Positions 16,595-24,942 of a DNA stretch of 64,000 nt are shown here, in pieces. The first letter of the stretch is position 1; every line of letters begins with the position of its first letter. Source of the DNA: Sphingomonas sp. BAUL-RG-20F-R05-02 (GTDB lineage Bacteria > Pseudomonadota > Alphaproteobacteria > Sphingomonadales > Sphingomonadaceae); assembly GCF_022662305.1 (NCBI RefSeq), contig NZ_JAKNQH010000010.1, forward strand, positions 1 through 64,000, read 5' to 3'. A program made the translations under genes and the position numbers. Below the pieces are notes generated by a model that was not told the DNA's origin, made no database searches, and worked only from the letters and a program-made list of their open reading frames with translations.

Positions 16595-17776
16595 TTACGC
16601 TTCGCTTTTGTCCAAGTCGACCTGTTTTACACCGACGGGATCGGCATAGGGCATGATGATCGTGCCGTCGGGCGCGGCTGTGTAGGTGGTCTGGGTCGGA
16701 TAGGCGATCGTGATCTTCTCATCGGCGAAGCGGCGCATGATGCTGACCATCAGCCTGTCGCGGGTCGGGTGCGCGGTGCCCCAGTCCTCGCCGGGGATGT
16801 CGAACAGAAGCGCGAAATCGAGCGAACTTGCGCCGAACGATTCAAACCCCGCCCGCGCTGCCGTCGCGCCTTCCGCCTCCACCAGTTCCTTGAGGATGCC
16901 AGGCAGCCGCGCCAGTACATCCGGCGGCGTTTCATAGGCGACGCCGATCGTAAATCCGAGGCGGATGTGGTTGCGCTGCGAGACGTTGAGAATTTCCTTG
17001 TCGAGCAGGTTCTTGTTGGCGATCACGCGCAGTTCGCCGGAATAGGCGCGGATGCGCGTCGATTTCAGCCCGATGCTGTCGACGATGCCGCTGCTGTCAC
17101 CAAAGCTGATCTTGTCGCCACGCCTGAACGGCCGATCGAACAGGATGGCGAGCGCCGCGAACAGATCGGCGAAGATGCCCTGCGCGGCAAGGCCGATCGC
17201 AATGCCGCCCACGCCAAGCCCGGCTACCAGCCCGGTGACGTTGACACCGAGATTGTCGAGCACGACGATGAACGCGATCGCGAATACCGCGAAGGTGATG
17301 AGCAAGCGGATGATGCCCATCGCGCTTTCGAGCGCTTCGCCGGCATAATGTTCGGAGCCGGTACGCCGCGTGATCGCGCCGAGGATGATCTCGCGCGCCC
17401 AGATCGCCACCTGAAACACAGCCGCGATCGTGAACAGGAACTTGATCGTAGCGGCGACTTCGGGTGGCGCGCCGGCATATCCCTGCACGAGTTTGGCGGC
17501 GACCATCACGATGAAGAAGTTCTTCGTCCGCACGATCGCATGGCCAACCACCGGCCCCCAGCCAGCGAGTTTGAAGCGGCTGCTGCATAGCTTTGCCCCG
17601 AGCTTGCGCAACGTCGCCAATACGACGACGATCACCGCGCCGACGCCGAGCGCGATCAGGATCTGCAGCCAGTGCGTGCCGAGCCAGTCGAACGTCGCGC
17701 CGACCAGGTCGCGGACCTGCATGTTGATGTCGCGCACCTTTACCGGCGGAAGGATCGGCGCGGTCGTGTTACTCAT
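16595..17776 (-). CDS. MscS-family mechanosensitive ion channel
   Basis: The product is 393 residues. Several N-terminal helices (ILIALGVGAVIVVVLATL and others) precede the pore-lining TM3 and beta domain, seen as GVNVTGLVAGLGVGGIAIGLA followed by AAQGIFADLFAALAILFDRPF. Next comes RRGDKISFGDSSGIVDSIGLKSTRIR, the MscS beta domain. It should open under membrane tension and release solutes after osmotic downshift. The start at 17776 lies 5 bp after the topoisomerase IB stop, so the two genes form an operon. AAGGGC at the end of the topoisomerase gene may serve as ribosome site. Confidence 0.93.
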   Translation of the reverse strand: MSNTTAPILPPVKVRDINMQVRDLVGATFDWLGTHWLQILIALGVGAVIVVVLATLRKLGAKLCSSRFKLAGWGPVVGHAIVRTKNFFIVMVAAKLVQGYAGAPPEVAATIKFLFTIAAVFQVAIWAREIILGAITRRTGSEHYAGEALESAMGIIRLLITFAVFAIAFIVVLDNLGVNVTGLVAGLGVGGIAIGLAAQGIFADLFAALAILFDRPFRRGDKISFGDSSGIVDSIGLKSTRIRAYSGELRVIANKNLLDKEILNVSQRNHIRLGFTIGVAYETPPDVLARLPGILKELVEAEGATAARAGFESFGASSLDFALLFDIPGEDWGTAHPTRDRLMVSIMRRFADEKITIAYPTQTTYTAAPDGTIIMPYADPVGVKQVDLDKSEA

Positions 17777-17781
17777 GTCAG

Positions 17782-18786
17782 TTATGCAGCCCTTGATGCT
17801 TCGGGCACGCCACCCGCCTCCAGAAACGCGATCAGTCCGCGTTCGGTGCGGCTGAGATAGCGCGCGCTTCGTGGCAGGCGTATCGCGCGAAGCGATGCCT
17901 GCCCGCTCTTGGTCGCCTCTATCAGCAGCGGATGAACGTAGGATTTCCGGGAAATCGCCGGCGTATTGCCCAGCGCCGCCGCGACCGGCTCCAGCATCGT
18001 CTTGAGGCCGATGTCATGCTCCGCACCGATCAGCGTTTCAAAGGCGACCACGCTCGCACTCCAGGTGCGGAAATGCTTGGCGGTATAGTGGCCGTCCATC
18101 GCCTCCCGGATATAGGCGTTGACGTCTGATGAGGTGACCGGGTGCGACTCGCCGGCATCGTCCAGCCAGCGGAACAGGTGCTGACCGGGCAGATCCTGGC
18201 ACTTCTTCACGAACCGGCTGAGCGAGGCGTCGGTAATGGTGAGCAGCCGCATCTTGCCGGACTTGGCCTTGTACTGCAGCTTGAGCGTCTTGCCCTTGAG
18301 CGCGGCATGGCGGCGGCGCAGCGTGGTCGCGCCATAGCTCTTGTTTTCCTTCACATACCCTTCGTTGCCCACGCGGATATGGCCGAGATCAAGCAGCCGC
18401 ACGATCGCCGAGACGGCAGCGTCCTTGCCGAGCCCGCGCCGCTTGAGATCGGCCTCGACCCGCGCACGCAATTTCGGCAGCGCGCGACCGAACGGCGCGC
18501 ACAGGTCGTATTTGGCGCAGTCCTGCGCGGTACGGAAATCGAGGTGATAGCGGTACTGCTTGCGGCCGCGTTCGTCCCAGCCGACCGCCTGAATATGGCC
18601 GCACGGGTTCGGGCAGAACCACGCGTCGCGGTAGGCCGGCGGCAGGCCGATGCGGTTGAGCCGGTCGATTTCGTCACGATCGGTGATGCGGTTGCCGTCG
18701 GCGTCCCAATAGCCCCAGCCGTTTCGCACCTTGCGCCGTGTAATGCCCGGATCGCTGTCGTCGTGATAGGTGATCTCGCCGGTCAT
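17782..18786 (-). CDS. Eukaryotic-type DNA topoisomerase IB
   Basis: The product is about 334 residues, the usual size for bacterial TopIB. The N-terminal domain has GLPPAYRDAWFCPNPCGHIQ and GRKQYRYHLDFR. The catalytic domain has GNEGYVKENKSYGATTLRRRH, TAKHFRTWSAS and the nucleophile Tyr283 in SRKSYVHP. The enzyme relaxes supercoils through a 3'-phosphotyrosine intermediate without ATP. I chose the ATG at 18786, which has GGAG nine bases upstream; an ATG five codons earlier (18801) is possible. The gene is divergent from the PfpI-type gene and co-directional with MscS. Confidence 0.94.
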   Translation of the reverse strand: MTGEITYHDDSDPGITRRKVRNGWGYWDADGNRITDRDEIDRLNRIGLPPAYRDAWFCPNPCGHIQAVGWDERGRKQYRYHLDFRTAQDCAKYDLCAPFGRALPKLRARVEADLKRRGLGKDAAVSAIVRLLDLGHIRVGNEGYVKENKSYGATTLRRRHAALKGKTLKLQYKAKSGKMRLLTITDASLSRFVKKCQDLPGQHLFRWLDDAGESHPVTSSDVNAYIREAMDGHYTAKHFRTWSASVVAFETLIGAEHDIGLKTMLEPVAAALGNTPAISRKSYVHPLLIEATKSGQASLRAIRLPRSARYLSRTERGLIAFLEAGGVPEASRAA

Positions 18787-18889
18787 CGTGCTTTGCTCCA
18801 TGGCTTTCAAAATGCGCGGTCTGTCGCTTCGTTCCGGAACGGAGCCGCACGGCCGGGGGTTTGAGGCGCATCTGCCAAGGAGATTCCCC

Positions 18890-19441
18890 GTGACCGACCT
18901 TTCCCACGCCCACGTCCTCATCGTCGCCACCGATGGCTTCGAGCAGGCCGAACTGTTTGAACCGCGTCAGGCGCTGCTCGATGCCGGCGCGAAGGTGACG
19001 CTTGCGTCCTTCTCGACCGATCCGATCCAGGGCATGAAGCAGGACGAGAAGGGTGACACGATCACGCCCGACCTGACCATCGACGATGTCGATACCGAGG
19101 ATTACACCGCGTTGCTGCTGCCCGGCGGCGTCGCCAATCCCGATGCGCTCCGCATGAACGATCGCGCGGTCGATATCGTCGAGGAGTTCGTCGACGCGGA
19201 CAAGCTCGTCGCGGCGATTTGCCACGCACCGTGGCTGCTGATCGAGGCGGACGTTGTCGACGGCAAGACGATGACGAGCTGGCCTTCGCTGCGCACCGAT
19301 CTCGCCAACGCCGGTGCTGACGTGGTGGATGAGGAAGTGGTGCGCGACGGCCAGTTCATCACCAGCCGCAAGCCCGACGACATTCCCGCGTTCAACAAGG
19401 CAATCATCGCCGCGCTGGCGGAAGAAACCGCAGACGCCTGA
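18890..19441 (+). CDS. DJ-1/PfpI-family protein
   Basis: The product is 183 residues with the flavodoxin-like PfpI fold. It shows VLIVATDGFEQAELFEPR, ALLLPGGVANPDAL and the nucleophile elbow AICHAPWLL with the reactive Cys followed by His. Family members act as glyoxalase/deglycase-like or chaperone-like stress proteins; activity cannot be told from sequence. Translation probably starts at GTG 18890, which has AAGGAGA seven bases upstream. An upstream in-frame ATG at 18770 would run through the topoisomerase start region and was rejected. The gene is monocistronic and ends at a hairpin. Confidence 0.9.
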   Translation: MTDLSHAHVLIVATDGFEQAELFEPRQALLDAGAKVTLASFSTDPIQGMKQDEKGDTITPDLTIDDVDTEDYTALLLPGGVANPDALRMNDRAVDIVEEFVDADKLVAAICHAPWLLIEADVVDGKTMTSWPSLRTDLANAGADVVDEEVVRDGQFITSRKPDDIPAFNKAIIAALAEETADA

Positions 19442-19448
19442 GGCGTTC

Positions 19449-19475
19449 GGGCCGGGCGCTGATCGTGCCCGGCCC
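19449..19475. terminator. Hairpin between convergent genes
   Basis: GGGCCGGGC (19449-19457) and GCCCGGCCC (19467-19475) form a perfect 9-bp stem with a 9-nt loop. It lies between the ends of the PfpI-type gene (plus) and the O-ligase gene (minus). No T-run follows on either side, so termination efficiency is uncertain, but position and symmetry suggest a shared terminator. Confidence 0.55.
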
Positions 19476-19496
19476 AGACCCCTTGCCCAGACAGGA

Positions 19497-20876
19497 TCAG
19501 ACCGGCGCCGGCTCGGCCGCACCACTCGGCACGGTCTCGCGCTTTGCCTTGCGGAACGGCCGCCAAGCTCCTTCGGATCGCTTGCGCGCCAGATAGGTGT
19601 CCAGCCCGATCTGCGCGCCGATCAACTGATAGATGAACGGCTGGAACGCGATGCCGACGAACGACGCGCCGAGCAGGTAGATCAGCAACGCCGACTGCAA
19701 TGCGCCCGCCAACGGCGCCACCCACGCATCCTCGGGCGCGGGCTTGCGGTAGCGGCGCCTGAGCATCTCCATGCGGAAGATGCCGACCAGGTTCAGACCG
19801 CCCCACAGCACGATCCCGGGCCAGCCCTGTTCGCCCAGCATCTCGAAATACGAACTGTGATAGGCGCGCGCCCGGTCCGATGTCGGAATATGCTTCAGCG
19901 TCATATTGCTGCCGGTGCCTTCCGCCACGATCAGATCGTAGTTGAGCACGTCCTGCCGGTACATGTCGAAGCCGCCGCCGAACGGGTGCGTCTTCGCGTA
20001 ATTCCACGTCCACTGCCACACCGCCAGCCGGGTCGAGGCGGATTCGTCGGCCTTGTAGGTCTTGATCGTTCCCATCCGCGACACGAACGCCGATGGCAGG
20101 AACGGCACCGCCACCACACCGATCGCAGCGATCACGCCGATATACAGCATCTTGCGTTTGGCATCGCGCAGCAGCAGCACCGCCGCCAGCACGATGCACA
20201 ACAACCCCGTCCGCGCCGAGGTGCCGACCGGGATCATGCAGCACGCGAACACCAGCGCGTAGCAGAACAGCTTCACCTTCCAGTCGGGTTTGAAGATCGT
20301 GCCGTGGCTGGCGAACCACAGCACCAGCGGCACGATCGCCACCGCTACGGTCGAGATGATCGAGCCTTCGTACAGGCCGCTGTTGTTCGAGACCATCAGG
20401 TTCAGCTCGCCGTAGCCGCCGCCCGACACCACCGTCTTGATCCCGCCGACGATGATGATCGACGACGCCGACAGCACCATGAACAGCAGCAGCGCCTCCA
20501 CGCGCAGCTTGGTGCGCAGCGTCAGCGGCAGGAACGCGGCGAACACCAGCGCCTTCCAGACCCAGTCCCATTTGTCGGCGGCGGCCTGCGGGAAGTCGGC
20601 GTTGATCGTGGTGATCCCGCAATATGCCAGCAGCAGCAGAATGATGAACTGGCGCGGCGCGAGCCGCACGTCGCGCTTATCGTCGATCATCGCCCAGCTC
20701 AGCACCGCCGCGCTGAACGCGATCAGCGAGATCGGGATCGAATTGAGCAGGAGGTACGTCAGCCGCTGCGGACTGACCACGTCTATATAGATATAGGCGA
20801 GCACGAAGATGAACGGCTTGCGCAAACCCGCCAGGAAGAACGCAGCCAGGAACGCAACAAAGATGAGGTCACGCAC
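19497..20876 (-). CDS. Exosortase-A-associated putative O-glycosylation ligase
   Basis: The product is 459 residues and polytopic. It begins MRDLIFVAFLAAFFLAGLRKPF and continues with AYIYIDVVSPQRLTYLLLN, features of the PEP-CTERM/XrtA-associated O-ligase family. The Wzy_C-type loop contains HPFGGGFDMYR and, after a gap, ARAYHSSYFEMLGEQGWPG, with the conserved His and Glu. It would transfer or polymerise glycans on the periplasmic side. The start is a GTG at 20876 with GGGAGGA ten bases upstream. It overlaps by 8 bp the end of a 50-residue membrane peptide gene. The family is normally found beside XrtA genes, but no XrtA exosortase is in this window. Confidence 0.84.
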   Translation of the reverse strand: MRDLIFVAFLAAFFLAGLRKPFIFVLAYIYIDVVSPQRLTYLLLNSIPISLIAFSAAVLSWAMIDDKRDVRLAPRQFIILLLLAYCGITTINADFPQAAADKWDWVWKALVFAAFLPLTLRTKLRVEALLLFMVLSASSIIIVGGIKTVVSGGGYGELNLMVSNNSGLYEGSIISTVAVAIVPLVLWFASHGTIFKPDWKVKLFCYALVFACCMIPVGTSARTGLLCIVLAAVLLLRDAKRKMLYIGVIAAIGVVAVPFLPSAFVSRMGTIKTYKADESASTRLAVWQWTWNYAKTHPFGGGFDMYRQDVLNYDLIVAEGTGSNMTLKHIPTSDRARAYHSSYFEMLGEQGWPGIVLWGGLNLVGIFRMEMLRRRYRKPAPEDAWVAPLAGALQSALLIYLLGASFVGIAFQPFIYQLIGAQIGLDTYLARKRSEGAWRPFRKAKRETVPSGAAEPAPV

Positions 20877-21021
20877 CCGGCCGATCCTCCCTACCCGGCT
20901 TGGTCCGCGCCGGCCGATCGCGCGGGCCGGGCTCGCGATCGAGGTCGGGCCGCTTCAGCAACGCCCAGATCGCCAGCATCATCAAGCCATGGCTGATCGC
21001 GAGCGCAAAATTGTCGATCAT
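20869..21021 (-). CDS. Small membrane protein of 50 residues upstream of the ligase
   Basis: The predicted peptide starts MIDNFALAISHGLMMLAIWALLKRPDLDRE and ends in a charged, proline-rich tail. One hydrophobic helix of about 17 residues is visible. The ATG at 21021 has AGGGA eight bases upstream, and its stop lies 8 bp inside the ligase gene, which suggests translational coupling. I do not recognise a family. It could be a small partner of the ligase or a spurious frame. Confidence 0.5.
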   Translation of the reverse strand: MIDNFALAISHGLMMLAIWALLKRPDLDREPGPRDRPARTKPGREDRPGA

Positions 21022-21116
21022 AAAGTCGTCCCTGCGCTGCGTAGCCTCGGTTCGCTCCCGCATAGCCCGCGCGAAGTTGAGGCTCCGTTAAGCAGTCGCG
21101 TGGCAGATGAAGCCCC

Positions 21117-22355
21117 ATGAAGATCCTGCACGTCCTCGATCACGGGTTGCCGCTGCAAAGCGGCTACACCTTTCGCACGCGCGCGATCCTGAAGGCGCAG
21201 CAGGCACGCGGCTGGGAGGTCGCGGCGGTCACCGGCGTGCGGCAGGGCGTGTCGGACGTGAGCACGGAGACGATCGACGGTATCGACTTCCACCGCACCC
21301 CACACGCGCCCAAGCTGCCGCCGGTGCTGGGCGAGCTTGCCGAAATCCACGCGCTGTCGCGTAGCGTCGCGGCGGTGGCGGAGCGGTTCCGGCCCGACAT
21401 CATCCACGCGCATTCGCCGGTTCTGGGGGCGCTTGCCGCCTTACGGGTCGCGCGCGCGCGCAGGCTGCCGCTGGTGTACGAGATCCGCGCGTTCTGGGAG
21501 GATGCGGCGGTCGGCAACGGCACCGGCAGCGAAGGCTCGCTTCGCTACCGCGCCACCCGCGCGCTCGAAACATGGGCGGTGCGCCGCGCCGATGCGGTGT
21601 CGGTGATCTGCGAAGGCCTGCGCGGCGACCTGATCGCGCGCGGGATCGCGCCGGACAAGATCCTCGTTTCCCCCAACGGCGTCGACCTCGCACTGTTCGG
21701 CGAACCTGCCGCGTATGATGACGTCCTGGCCACGCGGCACGGCATCATCGATGCGGAGGTGATCGGCTTCATCGGCAGCTTCTACGATTACGAAGGTCTC
21801 GACGATCTGATCGCCGCCATGCCCGCCCTGGTCGCGGCACGGCCAGCCGCGCACCTGCTTCTGGTCGGCGGCGGGCCGATGGAGGATATGCTGCGCGCGC
21901 AGGCCGCCGCCTCGCCGGTGGCGGCCCACATCCACTTTGCAGGCCGCGTACCGCACCAGCAGGTCGAACGTTATTACAGCCTCGTCGACATTCTCGCCTA
22001 CCCGCGCAAGCACATGCGGCTGACCGATCTCGTCACGCCGCTCAAACCACTGGAAGCGATGGCGCAGCGCCGCCTCGTCGCGGCATCGGACGTCGGCGGG
22101 CACCGCGAACTGATCCGCGACGGCGTCACCGGTACGCTGTTCCCGCCCGGCGACCCCGCCGGCATCGCTGCCGCGCTCGCCGATCTGCTCAGCCACCGCG
22201 AGGGCTGGGAAGCGCGCCGCACACGCGGTCGCGCCTTTGTCGAAGCCGAGCGCAACTGGGCGGTGAACGTGGGCCGTTACGAACCGGTTTACCAAAAACT
22301 TACCGATACTGTGCCATCACACGGATTATGGTCGCGTCCCCCCGTCAGCGTCTGA
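21117..22355 (+). CDS. Exosortase-A-associated GT4 glycosyltransferase (Daro_2409-like)
   Basis: The product is 412 residues. Its N-terminus MKILHVLDHGLPLQSGYTFR is highly characteristic of the PEP-CTERM/exosortase-A-associated glycosyltransferase family. Later parts include DIIHAHSPVLGALAAL, VSPNGVDLALFG, GFIGSFYDYEGLDDLI and LTDLVTPLKPLEAMAQRRLV. It should transfer a sugar in exopolysaccharide assembly in the cytoplasm. It is divergent from the ligase gene with about 95 bp between the start of the small membrane protein and its own start. Its end overlaps the next gene by 28 bp. Confidence 0.88.
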   Translation: MKILHVLDHGLPLQSGYTFRTRAILKAQQARGWEVAAVTGVRQGVSDVSTETIDGIDFHRTPHAPKLPPVLGELAEIHALSRSVAAVAERFRPDIIHAHSPVLGALAALRVARARRLPLVYEIRAFWEDAAVGNGTGSEGSLRYRATRALETWAVRRADAVSVICEGLRGDLIARGIAPDKILVSPNGVDLALFGEPAAYDDVLATRHGIIDAEVIGFIGSFYDYEGLDDLIAAMPALVAARPAAHLLLVGGGPMEDMLRAQAAASPVAAHIHFAGRVPHQQVERYYSLVDILAYPRKHMRLTDLVTPLKPLEAMAQRRLVAASDVGGHRELIRDGVTGTLFPPGDPAGIAAALADLLSHREGWEARRTRGRAFVEAERNWAVNVGRYEPVYQKLTDTVPSHGLWSRPPVSV

Positions 22356-23383
22356 TCCTTCCGCTCGCGCCCACCGGCGCGGGAGTGGCAGGCGTGCTCA
22401 TCGCCCTTGTATTCGCCGTCATGCCGACCTCCACGCTGGAGTCGCTCGTCGTCGACAGCGGGATCGCCGCGCTGGTCAACGCGGCGCAACCGCCGCTCGG
22501 GCTGACCGCACGCGCGATGTTGGCGCTGGTCGGTGGCGGGGTCGTGTCGGTGCTGGCCTGGGTCGCGCTGTTCGTCGCGGTCGGCACGCGCTTGATCATC
22601 CTGCAAAATCCCCGTGCGACCGGCGTTGCCGGGCCGGCCTTGCGCCGTGCCGACGTGCATCCCGATGCGCCGCCGCGCCAGCCGGTGTTCGCCAACCGCG
22701 ATCTCGGCACGCCATTCCTGGAGGTGCGCGCCGAAGTGGCTCCGATCGAGCGGACCCTGCCCGACGATCTCGACATGCCGCTCGCCGCGTTCGATCCGCA
22801 ATCCTTCACCGCGTCGTTCGACGCGCAAACGCCGGAGCCAGAGCGACTGATGCCGACGCCCCGCCTCGCTCCCGCCGAGCCGCCGCTGCCGATCCGGCTC
22901 GACACGTCCGATACGCCCGACCGGATCGCTGCTTCGCTTCGGCTGACTCCCGCCCCATCGCAGGCCGAGGCGCCAGCGCCGCCAGCAGGGCAAGCGGAAC
23001 CCACCGCCCTGCCCAGGCTGATCCGGCGCGACATCGGTCGCGCCATCGACCTGATCGCCGCTTCCATGCTTCATGCAGCGCCGGCGCCGACGTCCGAAGA
23101 TCCCACCGAAGAGCACGACGACATGCCGGTCGACCTGCCCGCCCCGGTCCGCGTGGAAACCGGCCAAGCGATCGGCCTGATCGCCGCCTCGATGCAGCAG
23201 ACGCCCGCGCGCACGCCAGAGGGTGATTCACCCACGTCGGTCCGCGCGCTGCTCGACCGGCTGGAACGCAGCGTCGCCCGGCGCGACGTCACGCCGGACC
23301 CCGCTCCGACACGGGCCGCACGGCAGGAGTCGATCCGCGACACGCTCGACACTCTGCGCGGCCTCGCCACCCGCGCCGGCTGA
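22328..23383 (+). CDS. Two-helix membrane protein with repeated AIxLIAASM motif, function unknown
   Basis: The product is 351 residues. Two hydrophobic segments (about residues 10-32 and 62-92) are followed by a long Pro/Ala-rich soluble region. That region holds a degenerate three-fold motif: DRIAASLRLTPAP near 198-210, RAIDLIAASMLHAAPAP near 238-254, and QAIGLIAASMQQTPA near 280-294. A charged C-terminal helix follows. I do not recognise a characterised family. The start at 22328 lies inside the glycosyltransferase gene, a 28-bp overlap, so the two may be coupled. It could instead start slightly downstream. cysS follows after 59 bp. Confidence 0.68.
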   Translation: MVASPRQRLILPLAPTGAGVAGVLIALVFAVMPTSTLESLVVDSGIAALVNAAQPPLGLTARAMLALVGGGVVSVLAWVALFVAVGTRLIILQNPRATGVAGPALRRADVHPDAPPRQPVFANRDLGTPFLEVRAEVAPIERTLPDDLDMPLAAFDPQSFTASFDAQTPEPERLMPTPRLAPAEPPLPIRLDTSDTPDRIAASLRLTPAPSQAEAPAPPAGQAEPTALPRLIRRDIGRAIDLIAASMLHAAPAPTSEDPTEEHDDMPVDLPAPVRVETGQAIGLIAASMQQTPARTPEGDSPTSVRALLDRLERSVARRDVTPDPAPTRAARQESIRDTLDTLRGLATRAG

Positions 23384-23442
23384 TTTGGGGCTCGACCGGA
23401 GCCGATTTGCGGGCCGGCGCGCGCGCCGCTAAGGGCTGCGTG

Positions 23443-24876
23443 ATGACCGGCACCCCCCTCACGCTCTACAACAGCCTTACGCGAACCCTTGAGGCATTCG
23501 CTCCGATCGATCCCGCCAACGTGCGTGTCTATTCGTGCGGGCCGACGGTCTACAACTATGCGCACATCGGCAATCTGCGCGCCTACGTCTTCACTGACAC
23601 GCTCAGCCGGGTGCTGACGTGGAAAGGCTATCCCCTCACCCACGTCATCAACATCACCGACGTCGGGCACCTCACCTCGGATGCCGATGCTGGCGACGAC
23701 AAGATGGAAGCCGCCGCCCGTGCCCGCGCGATGAGCATCTGGGATATCGCCGCGCACTACACGCAGGCGTTCAAGCAGAACCTCGCAGATCTCAACATCC
23801 GCAACCCCACGCACTTTCCGCTCGCCACCGATCACATCGCCGAGATGATCGCGTTCGGCGAGAAAATCGCACCCGATCACTGCTACCAACTCGATAGCGG
23901 TCTATATTTCGACGTGTCGACCGTACCCGATTACGGCCGACTTGCCCGCGTGAGCGACGATGAGCGCGAAGGACGGATCGATCCCGTCGCCGGGAAGCGC
24001 CATCCGCAGGATTTCGCGATCTGGCGCACGTCCGAGCCCGGCGAGAAGCGCCAGATGGAATGGGACTCGCCCTGGGGTCGCGGCGCACCGGGCTGGCATC
24101 TCGAATGTTCGGTGATGAGCCGCAAGTATCTCGGCGACGGTTTCGACATCCACACCGGCGGCATCGACCACCGCGAGATCCACCACCCGAATGAAATCGC
24201 GCAGAACCAGGCGTTCTGCGATTGCGCGGACACCGGCGCGCGGGTGTGGATGCACAACAACTTCCTGGTCGAACGCGCCGGCAAGATGTCGAAGTCGTCG
24301 GGCGATTTCACCACCCTGCAAACACTTGTCGACGGTGGTTTCCACCCGCTCGCCTATCGCCTGATGTGCCTGTCGGCGCAGTACCGTAGCGAACTCGAAT
24401 TCTCGTGGGAAAACCTTGCCGCGGCGTCCACCCGGCTGAAGCGGCTGGTGATGGCGGTGGAGGCGCTGCGGGCGCGCGACGATGGCGCGGTGAAGGGTGA
24501 TGCGACCGGATATCGCACGCGGTTGGACGAGGCGGTGTCGGACGATCTCGGCACGCCGCGTGCACTGCCGGTGCTGGACGAGATGCTGGCCGACAAAAAG
24601 CTGTCACCAGCGGTTCGATTGGCAGCACTCGCGGATTTCGTCGACGTGCTCGGCTTGCCGCTGCTGACCCTCGCCCGTGCCGATCTGCGGGTGATGCCGG
24701 CGGGCGTGGCGATCACGCCGGACGAGATCGAGGCACGCCTTGCCGAGCGCAAGGCTGTGCGGGTGGCGAAGGATTTCGCCCGCTCCGACACACTGCGTGA
24801 CCACCTTGCTGCCGCGGGTGTCGAGGTGATGGATGGCGATCCGCTCGGGTGGGACTGGAAGCCGGCGGTAGACTGA
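23443..24876 (+). CDS. cysS: Cysteinyl-tRNA synthetase
   Basis: The product is about 477 residues, normal for this class I synthetase. It charges tRNA-Cys with cysteine. The zinc and active-site region VYSCGPTVYNYAHIGNLRAY contains the HIGH-type motif (HIGN). The KMSKS loop reads GKMSKSSGDF. GAPGWHLECSVMS and DIHTGGIDHREIHHPNE carry further zinc ligands. The ATG at 23443 starts the conserved TLYNSLTRTLE; an in-frame upstream extension from 23407 is not conserved in type. It is an essential housekeeping gene that links the exosortase-associated unit and the DAHP synthase gene. Confidence 0.97.
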   Translation: MTGTPLTLYNSLTRTLEAFAPIDPANVRVYSCGPTVYNYAHIGNLRAYVFTDTLSRVLTWKGYPLTHVINITDVGHLTSDADAGDDKMEAAARARAMSIWDIAAHYTQAFKQNLADLNIRNPTHFPLATDHIAEMIAFGEKIAPDHCYQLDSGLYFDVSTVPDYGRLARVSDDEREGRIDPVAGKRHPQDFAIWRTSEPGEKRQMEWDSPWGRGAPGWHLECSVMSRKYLGDGFDIHTGGIDHREIHHPNEIAQNQAFCDCADTGARVWMHNNFLVERAGKMSKSSGDFTTLQTLVDGGFHPLAYRLMCLSAQYRSELEFSWENLAAASTRLKRLVMAVEALRARDDGAVKGDATGYRTRLDEAVSDDLGTPRALPVLDEMLADKKLSPAVRLAALADFVDVLGLPLLTLARADLRVMPAGVAITPDEIEARLAERKAVRVAKDFARSDTLRDHLAAAGVEVMDGDPLGWDWKPAVD

Positions 24877-24884
24877 CGACACGA

Positions 24885-24933
24885 TTACTCCAATCGGGTA
24901 AACCCACTTGCGGAATTTACCCCGTTCGCGTAA
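24885..24933. promoter_or_regulatory. Paired TTAC-N9-GTAA operator-like sites upstream of HTH-DAHP synthase
   Basis: Two copies of TTAC-N9-GTAA lie at 24885-24901 and 24917-24933, with centres 32 bp apart, about three helical turns. The second is the inverted copy of the first (ATTAC-N9-GTAAA against TTTAC-N9-GTAAT). The whole block therefore has dyad symmetry centred at 24909, with outer arms CACGATTAC (24880-24888) and GTAATCGTG (24930-24938). It fills the 66-bp gap between cysS and the ATG at 24943. This layout fits cooperative binding of a dimeric HTH protein that blocks the promoter. Confidence 0.72.
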
Positions 24934-24942
24934 TCGTGCCGC

